Below, piece by piece: positions 32,991 through 42,812 of a DNA stretch of 64,000 bases (position 1 is the stretch's first letter; every line of letters starts with the position of its first letter). Below the pieces are notes generated by a model. It did not search any database. It saw only the letters and a list, made by a program, of their open reading frames with translations, and had not been told where the DNA came from. Source of the stretch: Agromyces laixinhei (GTDB lineage Bacteria; Actinomycetota; Actinomycetes; Actinomycetales; Microbacteriaceae); the NCBI RefSeq assembly GCF_006337065.1, contig NZ_CP040872.1:3348001-3412000 (forward strand), written 5' to 3'. The position numbers and the translations under genes are program-made.

Positions 32991-34193
32991 CTACAACTCG
33001 ACACCCACGAGCACGGGCTCGGGCCGCAGCACGATGCCGAACTCGGCCTGCACCCGGCTCTGCACGTACCTCGCGAGCGACGCGATCTCGTCGGCCGTCG
33101 CGCCGCCGCGGTTCGTGAGCGCGAGCGTGTGCTTCGACGAGATCGCCGCACGCGAGCCCGGCAGTGCGAACCCGCGACGGATGCCCGAGCGCTCGATGAG
33201 CCACGCGGCCGAGAGCTTCACGAGCGGCTCGGCGTCGACGTCTCCGAGCACTGAGACGTCATCGCCGAACGCCTCGACTTCGGCCTGATGCGCGAGGAAC
33301 GCATCGAGCGGCGACTCCGACGCGAGCGAGGCGAGCGGCGTCACCTCGTCGGGCGCCTCCGGCGCGACGTACCAGCGGGGCGCCGCGGCGGGCAGCGAGC
33401 GGGCGACGTGCTCGCCCACGATCGGGTTCGTGAAGAACGATCCGGCGCTCACCGAGTCGGCGTCGTCCGGGTCGAGCACCATTCCCTTCGAGGCACGCAG
33501 CGCGAGCACGCTCTCGCGTACCGCGGCGATGGCGACTCGGTCGCCCTGCTGCACCTCGAGCGCGTCGGCGAGCTGCCCATACGCGATCGGCTGACCGAGC
33601 GACTCGCCGAGCACCGCGCGTTCGGCCGCGGTGTCGTGCAGCTCGAGTTCGACCGTCACGACGATGCCGGCGAGGCCCTGCTTCAGCACCGAGGTGCGGT
33701 AGCCGAGCTCGAGCTCGTCGGCGGTCATGCGGCGCGGCGCTTCGGCGCCCTCGTCGAGGAACTCGATCGCGACGAGGGTCGTCGAAAGTTCCTGCCCGTA
33801 GGCGCCGATGTTCTGCACGGGCGCGGCCCCTACAGATCCCGGGATGCCCGAGAGCGCCTCGATGCCCGAATATCCGTGTTCGACGGTCCACTCGACGAGG
33901 TCGTCCCACGTCTCGCCGGCCTGCACGCGCAGTCGAACGGATGCGCCGGCGTCCGCCTGCGCGGGCAACACCTCGATGCCGCGGGTGGCGACCCGGATCA
34001 CGGTGCCCGCGAAGCCCTCGTCGCCCACGAGCAGGTTCGAGCCGCCGCCGAGGGCGAGCCACGCGTCATCCGTCGCCCAGGTCTCGGTTGCGAGGTCGAC
34101 GAGGTCGCGCTGAGTCGTCGCGGTGACGAGCCGGCCGATCGGGCCGCCGACCTGCAGCGTCGTGAGATCGGCGAAACGGATGTCGCTGCTCAT
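32991..34193 (-). CDS. murB: UDP-N-acetylenolpyruvoylglucosamine reductase
   Basis: This 400-residue flavoenzyme reduces UDP-GlcNAc-enolpyruvate to UDP-MurNAc in peptidoglycan synthesis. Visible features are the FAD-binding LGGGSNLLVGDEGFAGTVI, GIEALSGIPGSVGAAPVQNIGAYGQE, the catalytic Ser in SAGSFFTNP, and the C-terminal SSKHTLALTNRGGATADEI. It begins one base after the hadB-like stop, so it is cotranscribed with the two MaoC-type genes, an arrangement common in actinobacteria. Confidence 0.97.
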   Translation of the reverse strand: MSSDIRFADLTTLQVGGPIGRLVTATTQRDLVDLATETWATDDAWLALGGGSNLLVGDEGFAGTVIRVATRGIEVLPAQADAGASVRLRVQAGETWDDLVEWTVEHGYSGIEALSGIPGSVGAAPVQNIGAYGQELSTTLVAIEFLDEGAEAPRRMTADELELGYRTSVLKQGLAGIVVTVELELHDTAAERAVLGESLGQPIAYGQLADALEVQQGDRVAIAAVRESVLALRASKGMVLDPDDADSVSAGSFFTNPIVGEHVARSLPAAAPRWYVAPEAPDEVTPLASLASESPLDAFLAHQAEVEAFGDDVSVLGDVDAEPLVKLSAAWLIERSGIRRGFALPGSRAAISSKHTLALTNRGGATADEIASLARYVQSRVQAEFGIVLRPEPVLVGVEL

Positions 34194-34194
34194 G

Positions 34195-34623
34195 TCAGCC
34201 GAGCGCGACGCGCACTTGCGCCTTGCCGAGCACCGTGTCGTCGCCGACCTTGACCGTGAGGTCGATGCGGGCGACGGATGCGGCCTCGTCGAGCTGGCCG
34301 ACCTTGGCGACGACCGTGACGAGCGCGCCGCCCTGCGGGTCGACGATCACGGGGCGCGTGAAGCGCACCTGGTAGTCGGCGACGCGGCCGGGGTCGCCGG
34401 CCCAGTCGACGACGGGCTGCACGGCGAGGCCCATGGTGAGCATGCCGTGCGCGAGCACGCCGGGCAGGCCGACCTCTGCTGCGACATCGTCACGGTAGTG
34501 GATGGGGTTGAAGTCACCCGAGGCGCCCGCGTACCGCACGAGCGAGTCGCGGGTGAGCGGGAACGAGCGCTCGGCGACGAGGTCGCCGACGGCGAGGGCG
34601 GAGAAGTCGGGGGCGGGCATCAT
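34195..34623 (-). CDS. hadB: MaoC-family dehydratase, HadB-like
   Basis: This 142-residue hot-dog protein carries the hydratase-2 motif GDFNPIHYRDD followed by GVLAHGML. HadB is the catalytic subunit of the (3R)-hydroxyacyl-ACP dehydratase heterodimer in mycobacteria. Microbacteriaceae lack mycolic acids, so a different acyl substrate is likely. Its ATG overlaps the hadA-like stop, and murB follows after one base. Confidence 0.85.
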   Translation of the reverse strand: MMPAPDFSALAVGDLVAERSFPLTRDSLVRYAGASGDFNPIHYRDDVAAEVGLPGVLAHGMLTMGLAVQPVVDWAGDPGRVADYQVRFTRPVIVDPQGGALVTVVAKVGQLDEAASVARIDLTVKVGDDTVLGKAQVRVALG

Positions 34624-35066
34624 TCGTCACCTCGCACGACGAGGGTGGAGACCGCCGTGACGACGTGGGCGCCGTCGGCACCCGTGATGGCCGACTCTGC
34701 CGTGACCATCGAATGCGCGCCGAGGCTCTTCACGCTCGCGACCGTGAGGGTCGCGGTGAGGAGGTCGCCGGCCACGATCGGCCGGGTCGAGGTGAAGCGC
34801 TGATCGCCGTGCACGACACGCGAGAAGTCGATGCCGGCGTCGGGATCGGCCAGCAGCTGGGCGAGCGTCTGCTCTTGCACGACCACCGCGAACGTCGGCG
34901 GCGCAACGACATCGGCGTAGCCGGCGGCACGCGCGGCACCCGGGTCGAGGTTGATCGGATTCGTCGCGAACACGGCGCGGGCGAACTCCCGCACCTTCTC
35001 ACGACCGACGAGATAAGGCTCGGTAGGCGGGAAGGTCCGCCCCTGAAGCTCGGGGTTCACTGGCAC
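34620..35066 (-). CDS. hadA: MaoC-like N-terminal dehydratase domain protein, HadA-like
   Basis: This 148-residue hot-dog protein (FAS1-type dehydratase region) begins PVNPELQGRTFPPTEPYLVGREKVREFA and has AAGYADVVAPPTFAVVV. HadA is the non-catalytic, substrate-binding partner of HadB, and the two genes overlap by four bases. The GTG at 35066 follows a TAGACT box by six bases, so the operon message hadA-hadB-murB is probably leaderless. Confidence 0.85.
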   Translation of the reverse strand: MPVNPELQGRTFPPTEPYLVGREKVREFARAVFATNPINLDPGAARAAGYADVVAPPTFAVVVQEQTLAQLLADPDAGIDFSRVVHGDQRFTSTRPIVAGDLLTATLTVASVKSLGAHSMVTAESAITGADGAHVVTAVSTLVVRGDE

Positions 35067-35072
35067 CCCGCC

Positions 35073-35078
35073 AGTCTA
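35073..35078 (-). promoter_or_regulatory. -10 box of leaderless promoter for hadA-hadB-murB
   Basis: TAGACT on the minus strand lies exactly six bases before the GTG start of the hadA-like gene. Confidence 0.45.
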
Positions 35079-35167
35079 TGCGGGGTGCATTCCCGCCCGT
35101 CGAAGCAGGACCACGCAGCAGACTCGGGCGAGCGGCGGCATCATCGTCACGAACCAACCGAAACGAC

Positions 35168-35230
35168 ATATGCCAGTTCCCCCTCATCGGTGATGACTTC
35201 ACACTCATCAATGAGGCGGAACTGGCATGT
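35168..35230. terminator. Long inverted repeat downstream of the putrescine/GABA operon
   Basis: TGCCAGTTCC-C-CCTCAT (35171-35187) pairs with ATGAGG-C-GGAACTGGCA (35211-35227), one mismatch. TGATGA and TCATCA inside extend the stem. It stands about 140 bases past the amine oxidase stop. The remaining gap (35231-35366) shows no gene. It probably separates the GABA operon from hadA. Confidence 0.65.
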
Positions 35231-35366
35231 CACCAGGCGGCGTCGCCGAGGCGAAGGCGGTGCGCGCTGGCCCCGCCGCCGAGGCCGTGGTTCAGCAAGA
35301 GCGCGGAATCAGCGCTTGCATGATGAAGAAGGCGTTTCGCACCGAACGCAACCAGACCGAGCGGAA

Positions 35367-36731
35367 TCAGCTCGCGCCGAGGATCTCGGCGGCGACCTCG
35401 CGGCCGACGCGGATCGCGCCGTCGACGTGCTGGTAGCCCTTGCCGGCCATGTCGGAGCACGAGAAGTGGATCGGCCCGACGGGGGTGCGGAGGTCTGCGC
35501 CGTAGCGCGCGAGGCCGCCCATGTCGAAGCTCGCCGCGTATGCGCCGCGGGTCCACTCCTCGGAGCCCCAGTCGCTCTCGTAGTAGACGACCGGGTTCAG
35601 CGCTTCGGGTCCGTAGTAGTGCGACAACGACTCGAGGATCTTCGCCGTGCGCTCCTCGGCCGGGATGGTGAAGACGCCGTCGGCCTCCTCGTCGGAGACG
35701 AAGCCGACGAGCGTGCCGCGCGAGTCGCCGTGGTTCGTATTGTCGTACGCCTCGTGCACGAGTTCATAGGGGCTGAACGCAGTGCCGCTGAGGCCGGCGT
35801 CGCGCCAGAACGGCGTCTCGTAGACCGCGTGCACCTTGATCACGAAGCCCATCGAGAGGTGCTGGTGCATCTGGTGCTGGCGCCGCGGCAGCGGCGGGTC
35901 GTATGAGATGCGGCTGATGAGCACGGGCGGCAACGCCAGCACGAGGTGCTTCGCGTGCACCTCGAGCGAGTCGGTCACGGCGACGACGCCCGCGCCAGGG
36001 GCATCCGGGGTCCAGCGGATGGTGCGCACCGGCTGACCGGTGCGCACCGCGTCGCCCAGGCGCTCGGCGAGCCGCAGCGGCACCTGCTGGAGACCGCCGA
36101 CGACGCGCTCGTCGAGGATGAAGTCGGCGTCGACGAGGTTCGAGAACGAACCGGCGGATGCCGCCATGAGCAGCGCCTGCAGCGCCGAGAACGCATGCGC
36201 GGGCTTCGTGAGCATGGCCCCGGCGATGAACATGCCGATGTTCAGCCGCGCCTCTTCGTCGTCGGTCTGCGTCTCGAGCCAGTGCGCGAACGAGATCTCG
36301 TCGAGGTCCTTCGCCCGTGGGTGCGCCCAGGGCGCCTCGGGGTCGATCTCGGCGACGAGGGCGTCGAGCTTCTCGATCAGCCCGACGATCTCGTTCTCGG
36401 TCTTCGCCGGCACCGGGAAGATGTCGCCCTCGAAGAGCCGCCGCTCGCCGTTCGCATCGATGTAGACGTTCTCGCCGTCGCGGTAGCGGGAGTACGTCTC
36501 GAGGCCGAGGTCGCCCAGGGTCTCGATGAGGGCGTCCTGGTCGGGCGAGACCCACTGGCCGCCGATCTCGAGCATCGCGCCGTCGACGTCATCGGTCCAG
36601 AGACGACCCCCGACGCGGTCGCGTGCCTCGAGCACGACGACGGACCTGCCGGCATCCTTGAGCCTGGTGGCGGCGGTGAGACCGGATGCCCCGGCGCCGA
36701 CGATGACGACGTCGCAGTCGATGCGTTCCAT
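35367..36731 (-). CDS. puo: Flavin monoamine oxidase, probable putrescine oxidase
   Basis: This 454-residue FAD enzyme has an N-terminal Rossmann motif VVIVGAGASGLTAATRLK, an RVGGRLWT motif, and a C-terminal FAD segment (YAASFDMGGL to GKGYQHVDGAIRVGREVA). Putrescine oxidases turn putrescine into 4-aminobutanal with release of ammonia and peroxide. The operon with aldehyde dehydrogenase, GABA transaminase and glutamate dehydrogenase supports that substrate; tyramine cannot be excluded. The second ATG is chosen because GAAGGA is six bases before it. Confidence 0.85.
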   Translation of the reverse strand: MERIDCDVVIVGAGASGLTAATRLKDAGRSVVVLEARDRVGGRLWTDDVDGAMLEIGGQWVSPDQDALIETLGDLGLETYSRYRDGENVYIDANGERRLFEGDIFPVPAKTENEIVGLIEKLDALVAEIDPEAPWAHPRAKDLDEISFAHWLETQTDDEEARLNIGMFIAGAMLTKPAHAFSALQALLMAASAGSFSNLVDADFILDERVVGGLQQVPLRLAERLGDAVRTGQPVRTIRWTPDAPGAGVVAVTDSLEVHAKHLVLALPPVLISRISYDPPLPRRQHQMHQHLSMGFVIKVHAVYETPFWRDAGLSGTAFSPYELVHEAYDNTNHGDSRGTLVGFVSDEEADGVFTIPAEERTAKILESLSHYYGPEALNPVVYYESDWGSEEWTRGAYAASFDMGGLARYGADLRTPVGPIHFSCSDMAGKGYQHVDGAIRVGREVAAEILGAS

Positions 36732-36744
36732 ATCCATTCCTTCA

Positions 36745-36804
36745 CTCTTCTCAGGAGTTTTCCGGTGTTTCCTGGCGAATCAGGTCGATTCCTCCTGAGA
36801 AGAG
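36745..36804 (-). promoter_or_regulatory. 13-base inverted repeat between aldehyde dehydrogenase and amine oxidase genes
   Basis: CTCTTCTCAGGAG (36745-36757) and CTCCTGAGAAGAG (36792-36804) are exact complements 34 bases apart, just upstream of the amine oxidase ribosome site. The region is notably lower in GC. It may be an RNA processing or attenuation hairpin, or an operator for a promoter internal to the operon. Confidence 0.55.
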
Positions 36805-36854
36805 GCCTAGTTGAGACCGACGTTCCTGAAAACGGGTGCGGGTGGGGGTGGGGG

Positions 36855-38324
36855 TCAGGCCACGGGGATGAGGGTGTACTTCGTGTCGAGGTACTCGTGG
36901 ATGCCCTCGAGTCCGCCCTCACGGCCGATGCCCGACTGCTTGACACCGCCGAACGGCGCCGCGGCGTTGGAGACGAGGCCCGTGTTCAGGCCCATCATGC
37001 CCGTGGCGAGGCGGTCGATCATGCGGTGGCCGCGTGCCAGGTCTTGCGTGAAGACGTACGAGACGAGGCCGTATTCGGTGTTGTTGGCGAGACGCACCGC
37101 CTCGTCTTCGGTCGAGAACGTCGTGATGCCGAGCACCGGGCCGAAGATCTCCTCCTTCAGCATGCGGCTGCCCGCCGCGACGCCCGCGAGCACGGTCGGC
37201 GCGTAGAACGTGCCGTCGCCGTCGATGCGCGTTCCGCCAGTGAGGAGGGTTGCGCCGAGGCTCACGGCATCCTGCACGAGTTCGTCGGTGGAGTCGACCG
37301 CCTTCTGGTCGATGAGCGGGCCGATGGCGATGCCGTCTTCGGTGCCGCGGCCGACGCGCATCGACTGCACGCGCTCGGCGACGCGCTTCGCGAACTCATC
37401 GGCGACCGACTCGTGCACGATGAAGCGGTTGGCCGCCGTGCACGCCTGACCGATGTTGCGGAACTTCGCGGTCATCGCGCCATCGACCGCCGCGTCGAGG
37501 TCCGCGTCGTCGAAGATGACGAACGGCGCGTTGCCGCCGAGCTCCATCGAGGTGCGGAGAATGCCCTGTGCGGCCTCCTTCATGAGGCTGCGGCCGACGT
37601 CGGTCGAACCCGTGAACGAGAGCTTGCGCAGGCGCGGGTCGGCGATGATCGGGCCCGACACCTTCGACGACGTCGACGTGGCGATGACGTTCACGACGCC
37701 GGCCGGCAGACCCGCCTCTTCGAGGAGCGCCGCGAAGGCGAGGGTCGTGAGCGGCGTGAGCGCCGGGGGCTTGATCACGACCGTGCACCCCGCGGCGAGC
37801 GCGGGAGCGATCTTGCGCGTCGCCATCGCGAGCGGAAAGTTCCACGGCGTGATGAAGAACGACGGGCCGACCGGGCGCTGCGACACGACCATGCGCCCCG
37901 TGCCCTCGGGGTTCAGCCCGTACCGGCCCGAGATGCGCACGGCCTCTTCGCTGAACCAGCGCAGGAACTCGCCGCCGTAGGCGACCTCGCCCCGGGACTC
38001 GGCGAGCGGCTTGCCCATCTCGAGGGTCATGAGCAGGGCGAAGTCCTCCTTGCGCTCCTGCAGCAGATCGAAGGCGCGGCGCAACAGCTCGGCGCGAGCG
38101 CGAGGAGCGGTCGCCGCCCACGACTCCTGCGCGGCGACGGCGGCGTCGAGCGCGCGAATGCCATCGGCGACGGATGCATCGGCGATCTCCTTGATCGTCG
38201 CACCGGTCGCGGGGTCGATCACGGCGAGCGTCCTGCCGCCCTCGGCGTCGACCCACTCGCCGCCGATGAAGAGCCCGCCGTTGATCTGGTCGAGCACGGT
38301 CGCTTCCTGTGTTGCCGTCGTCAT
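36855..38324 (-). CDS. gabD: Aldehyde dehydrogenase, succinate-semialdehyde dehydrogenase type
   Basis: This 489-residue NAD(P)-dependent dehydrogenase has FITPWNFPLAMATRKIAPALAAG, FTGSTDVGR, the catalytic Glu in MELGGNAPFVIFDDAD and the catalytic Cys in GQACTAANRF. FGGVKQSGIGREGGLEGIHEYLDTKY at the end is typical of GabD. It oxidises succinate semialdehyde to succinate and may also take 4-aminobutanal to GABA, which no other gene here would do. GGAGAT precedes the ATG. Confidence 0.9.
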   Translation of the reverse strand: MTTATQEATVLDQINGGLFIGGEWVDAEGGRTLAVIDPATGATIKEIADASVADGIRALDAAVAAQESWAATAPRARAELLRRAFDLLQERKEDFALLMTLEMGKPLAESRGEVAYGGEFLRWFSEEAVRISGRYGLNPEGTGRMVVSQRPVGPSFFITPWNFPLAMATRKIAPALAAGCTVVIKPPALTPLTTLAFAALLEEAGLPAGVVNVIATSTSSKVSGPIIADPRLRKLSFTGSTDVGRSLMKEAAQGILRTSMELGGNAPFVIFDDADLDAAVDGAMTAKFRNIGQACTAANRFIVHESVADEFAKRVAERVQSMRVGRGTEDGIAIGPLIDQKAVDSTDELVQDAVSLGATLLTGGTRIDGDGTFYAPTVLAGVAAGSRMLKEEIFGPVLGITTFSTEDEAVRLANNTEYGLVSYVFTQDLARGHRMIDRLATGMMGLNTGLVSNAAAPFGGVKQSGIGREGGLEGIHEYLDTKYTLIPVA

Positions 38325-38379
38325 GCGGATGATCTCCGTTCGATAATTCGTGGTGTCGTGAGCGGTTCGGATGGCGCGA

Positions 38380-39701
<1,322 letters not shown>

Positions 39702-39705
<4 letters not shown>

Positions 39706-41060
39706 GCGTGCTTCAGTCCTTCCGCGACGACGGAGAGGCCGTCGATGAGCAGTTCGTCGGAGATGGTGAGCGGCGGCAGGAAGCGGATGACGTTGCCGTA
39801 GGTGCCGCAGGTGAGCACGACGACGCCGTTGGCGTGGGCGTAGGCGGCGACCGCGCTCGTGAGCGCGGCGTCGGGAGCGCCGGAGGCGGGGTCGACGAGC
39901 TCCATCGCGACCATTGCGCCGCGCCCGCGGACGTCGCCGACGCGGGGGTCGGCGGTGCGCAGCGCGTTGAGCCGGCCGATGAGCACGGCGCCGATCTCGC
40001 GGGCGCGATCGATGAGTCCGTCTTCCTCATAGGTCTCGATGGTGGCGAGTGCGGCCGCGCAGGCGAGCGGGTTGCCGCCGTAGGTGCCGCCGAGGCCGCC
40101 TGCCATCGCGGAGTCCATGATCTCGGCGCGGCCGGTGACCGCCGAGAGCGGAAGGCCGCCGGCGATGCCCTTCGCCGTGACGACGAGGTCGGGCACGATG
40201 CCCTCGTGCTCGCTCGCGAACCAGGCGCCCGTGCGGGCGAAGCCGGTCTGCACCTCGTCGGCGATGAAGACGACGTCGTTGGCACGGCACCACTCGACGA
40301 TCGCCGGCAGGAACCCGGCGGCGGGAACGATGAAGCCGCCCTCGCCCTGGATCGGCTCGATGATGATCGCGGCGAGGTTCTCGGCGCCGACCTGCTTCTC
40401 GATGACGGAGATGGCGCGGCCCGCGGCCTCGGCGCCCGAGAGGCCGCCGTCGCGGAACGGGTAGCTGAGCGGTGCGCGGTACACCTCGGAGGCGAACGGC
40501 CCGAAGCCGCTCTTGTACGGGATGTTCTTCGCCGTCAGCCCCATCGTGAGGTTCGTGCGACCGTGGTAGGCGTGGTCGAACGCGACGACGGCCTGCTTCT
40601 TCGTGAAGTGCCGGGCGATCTTGACCGCGTTCTCGACGGCCTCGGCGCCCGAGTTGAAGAGCGCCGAGCGCTTGACGTGGGCGCCTGGGGTGAGCTCGTT
40701 GAGCTTCTCGGCGACGGCGACGTAGCCCTCGTACGGCGAGACGGTGAAGCACGTGTGGGTGAATGAGTGCAGCTGCGCGGTGACGGCCTCCACGACGCGG
40801 GGCGCCGAGTTGCCGACGCCGGTGACGGCGATGCCCGAGCCGAGGTCGATGAGCGAGTTGCCGTCGGCGTCGACGATGACGCCTCCGCCCGCTGCGACGA
40901 CCGAGATCGGCAGGGTGTGGCCGACGCCCGAGGCGACGGCCTCGGCCTTGCGGGCGAGGAGCTCCTGCGAGCGCGGGCCTGGGATGGCGGTGACGAGGCG
41001 GCGCTCCTGGGTGAGCGAGGGGCCGCCGGCCGTGATGACCGGGGTGTCGACGAGAGTCAT
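39702..41060 (-). CDS. gabT: 4-aminobutyrate aminotransferase
   Basis: This 452-residue class III aminotransferase has GSGIAVTGVGNSAPRVVEAV, the cofactor region FNSGAEAVENAVKIAR, AFDHAYHGRTNLTMGLTAK, FIADEVQTGFARTG and the Schiff-base lysine in LVVTAKGIAGGLPLSAVTGRAE. It moves the amino group of GABA to 2-oxoglutarate. It is the first gene of the operon and is divergent from the PucR regulator. The ATG at 41060 is chosen for a GGAG sequence upstream. Confidence 0.95.
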
Positions 41061-41190
41061 GGCTGCTCCGATGCGGGGTGACGGCGGTGGCTGATGCGGC
41101 AATGCTAGGTCGGGTCGAGCGGATGCCTCAGCGCCCGCCTGTACACTCAGGTGGCACTTCTTCGCCGCTACGTACACCCGGGAGTTCACC
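41061..41190. promoter_or_regulatory. Divergent control region of gabT and pucR
   Basis: The 130-base gap holds TACACT at 41142-41147 as a plus-strand -10 candidate and a GGGAG ribosome site before the PucR GTG. GTACAC occurs twice. A PucR-binding site is expected, but no clear palindrome is visible. Confidence 0.4.
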
Positions 41191-42735
41191 GTGCAGCCCA
41201 CCGTGCAGACCATGCTCGACCGCCCGGAACTCGCGCTCGGGCTGCTCACCCCGGCCGCCGGACTGCCCGGGGGCGCACTCGCGACGCCGGTCGTGTGGGC
41301 GCACAGCTCTGACCTCGCCGATCCCACCCCGTTCCTCGACGCGGGCCACGTGCTCCTGACGACCGGCACGCAGTTCGGTGACGACGCCGACACCGGCTTC
41401 GCCGACGCGTACGTCGAGCGGCTCCGACAGACCGGCGTCGCCGCCCTCGGCTTCGGCACCGCGGTCATCCGCGAGGGCACGCCCGACTCGCTCGTCGAGG
41501 CCTGCATCGCACAGGGCCTGCCGCTCTTCGAGGTGCCGTACCGGGTACCCTTCATCGCGATCGCCCGCACGGTCGGCGACCTCATCGCCGAAGACGCCTA
41601 CGCGCGGCAGGCCTGGGCGCTGAGCGCGCAGCGCGCGATCTCGCTCGCGGCCCTTCGGCCCGACGGACTCTCGGCCACCCTCGCCGAACTCTCCCGCCGA
41701 CTCGGGGCCTGGGTGGGACTCATCGACGCGACGGGCTCCCTCGACCGCGAGGCGCCCGTCGACGGACTCGGCCAGCCGCTCCTCGGTGAGGTCGTCGGCG
41801 AGGCACGCTCGATGCTGCGCCGCGGCACGCGCGCGAGCCGCACCGTGCTCGCCGGCGAGTCGGCCGGCGCACCGCAGCGGATGACGCTGCAGACGCTCGG
41901 CGGCGGCGGCGCGCTTCGCGGGGTGCTCGCGATCGGCGACTCCCCCGAACTCGATCAGGCCGGCCGCGAGGTCGTCACCTCGGTGATCGCCCTCGCGGGC
42001 CTCGCGCTCGAGCAGAACCGCAACCTGAACCGAGCGCGCGGTCACCTCCGGTCGGGGCTGCTCCGCGGCATCCTCGCGGGTGATCTGACCCTCGCCGAGC
42101 GGGTCGCGACCGAGATGTGGGGGCCGCTTCCTTCGGCGCCCGTTCGCATCGCGGTCATGGATGCCCCGCTCGCCGGCGTCGACCGCCTGACCGAGCTGCT
42201 CGAACTGCGAGTCGACGAACGCGGCGGCCGGCTCTTCTTCGGCCGCCACGACGAGCAGTTCGTGCTGTTGCTCGAGTACACCGACGCCGGGCTCGCCGAA
42301 GAGCTCGCGACCGAGTTCGAACTGCCCGTCGGGCTCTCCGATCCGGTCGCCGCGGATGGCATCGCGCTCGCCCACGAGCAGGCGCTGCGTGCCGTCGAGC
42401 GCGCCCGCGAGACGGGGTCGGGCGTCGTGCTGTTCGACGAGATCAGCCGTCAGGGAGTGCTCGCGTTCCTCGCCCGCACCGATGCCCGCGCCGTGGCGCT
42501 CGCGATGCTCGCCCCGCTCACCGAGCACGACGCAGCAAGCGGCACCTCACTGCTCACGACGACCCGCACGTGGCTCGAGCACGGCGGCCAGTTCGACGCC
42601 ACCGCTCAGGCGCTCGGGGTGCACCGGCACACGGTGCGCAGCCGCATCGCCGTCGCGGAGCGACTGCTCGGCCGCGACCTCTCGGGCTTCCACGCCCGGG
42701 CCGATCTCTGGGCGGCGCTGCTCGCCGTCGGCTGA
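41191..42735 (+). CDS. PucR-family transcriptional regulator
   Basis: This 514-residue regulator has an N-terminal PucR domain (TPVVWAHSSDLADPTPFLDAGHVLLTTGT), a central GGDEF-like region and a C-terminal HTH_30 (TTTRTWLEHGGQFDATAQALGVHRHTVRSRIA). PucR-type proteins often activate purine, GABA or polyamine catabolism. Divergent placement from gabT makes it the likely activator of the putrescine/GABA operon (compare GabR/PucR-type control in actinobacteria). The GTG start has GGGAG upstream. Confidence 0.9.
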   Translation: MQPTVQTMLDRPELALGLLTPAAGLPGGALATPVVWAHSSDLADPTPFLDAGHVLLTTGTQFGDDADTGFADAYVERLRQTGVAALGFGTAVIREGTPDSLVEACIAQGLPLFEVPYRVPFIAIARTVGDLIAEDAYARQAWALSAQRAISLAALRPDGLSATLAELSRRLGAWVGLIDATGSLDREAPVDGLGQPLLGEVVGEARSMLRRGTRASRTVLAGESAGAPQRMTLQTLGGGGALRGVLAIGDSPELDQAGREVVTSVIALAGLALEQNRNLNRARGHLRSGLLRGILAGDLTLAERVATEMWGPLPSAPVRIAVMDAPLAGVDRLTELLELRVDERGGRLFFGRHDEQFVLLLEYTDAGLAEELATEFELPVGLSDPVAADGIALAHEQALRAVERARETGSGVVLFDEISRQGVLAFLARTDARAVALAMLAPLTEHDAASGTSLLTTTRTWLEHGGQFDATAQALGVHRHTVRSRIAVAERLLGRDLSGFHARADLWAALLAVG

Positions 42736-42756
42736 GCGGCGCGGCGAAGCACCCGG

Positions 42757-42812
42757 CCCAGCCCCGCGCGCTCAGCCCCGCGCTCAGCCCCGCCCGCTCA
42801 GCCGCGCGCGCT
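42757..42812 (+). repeat. Short tandem repeats at the convergent ends of pucR and the beta-glucosidase
   Basis: The unit CGCTCAGCCCCGC occurs about three times, then as CGCTCAGCCGCGC within the last codons of the beta-glucosidase. It resembles other minisatellites at gene ends in this window. Confidence 0.5.
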
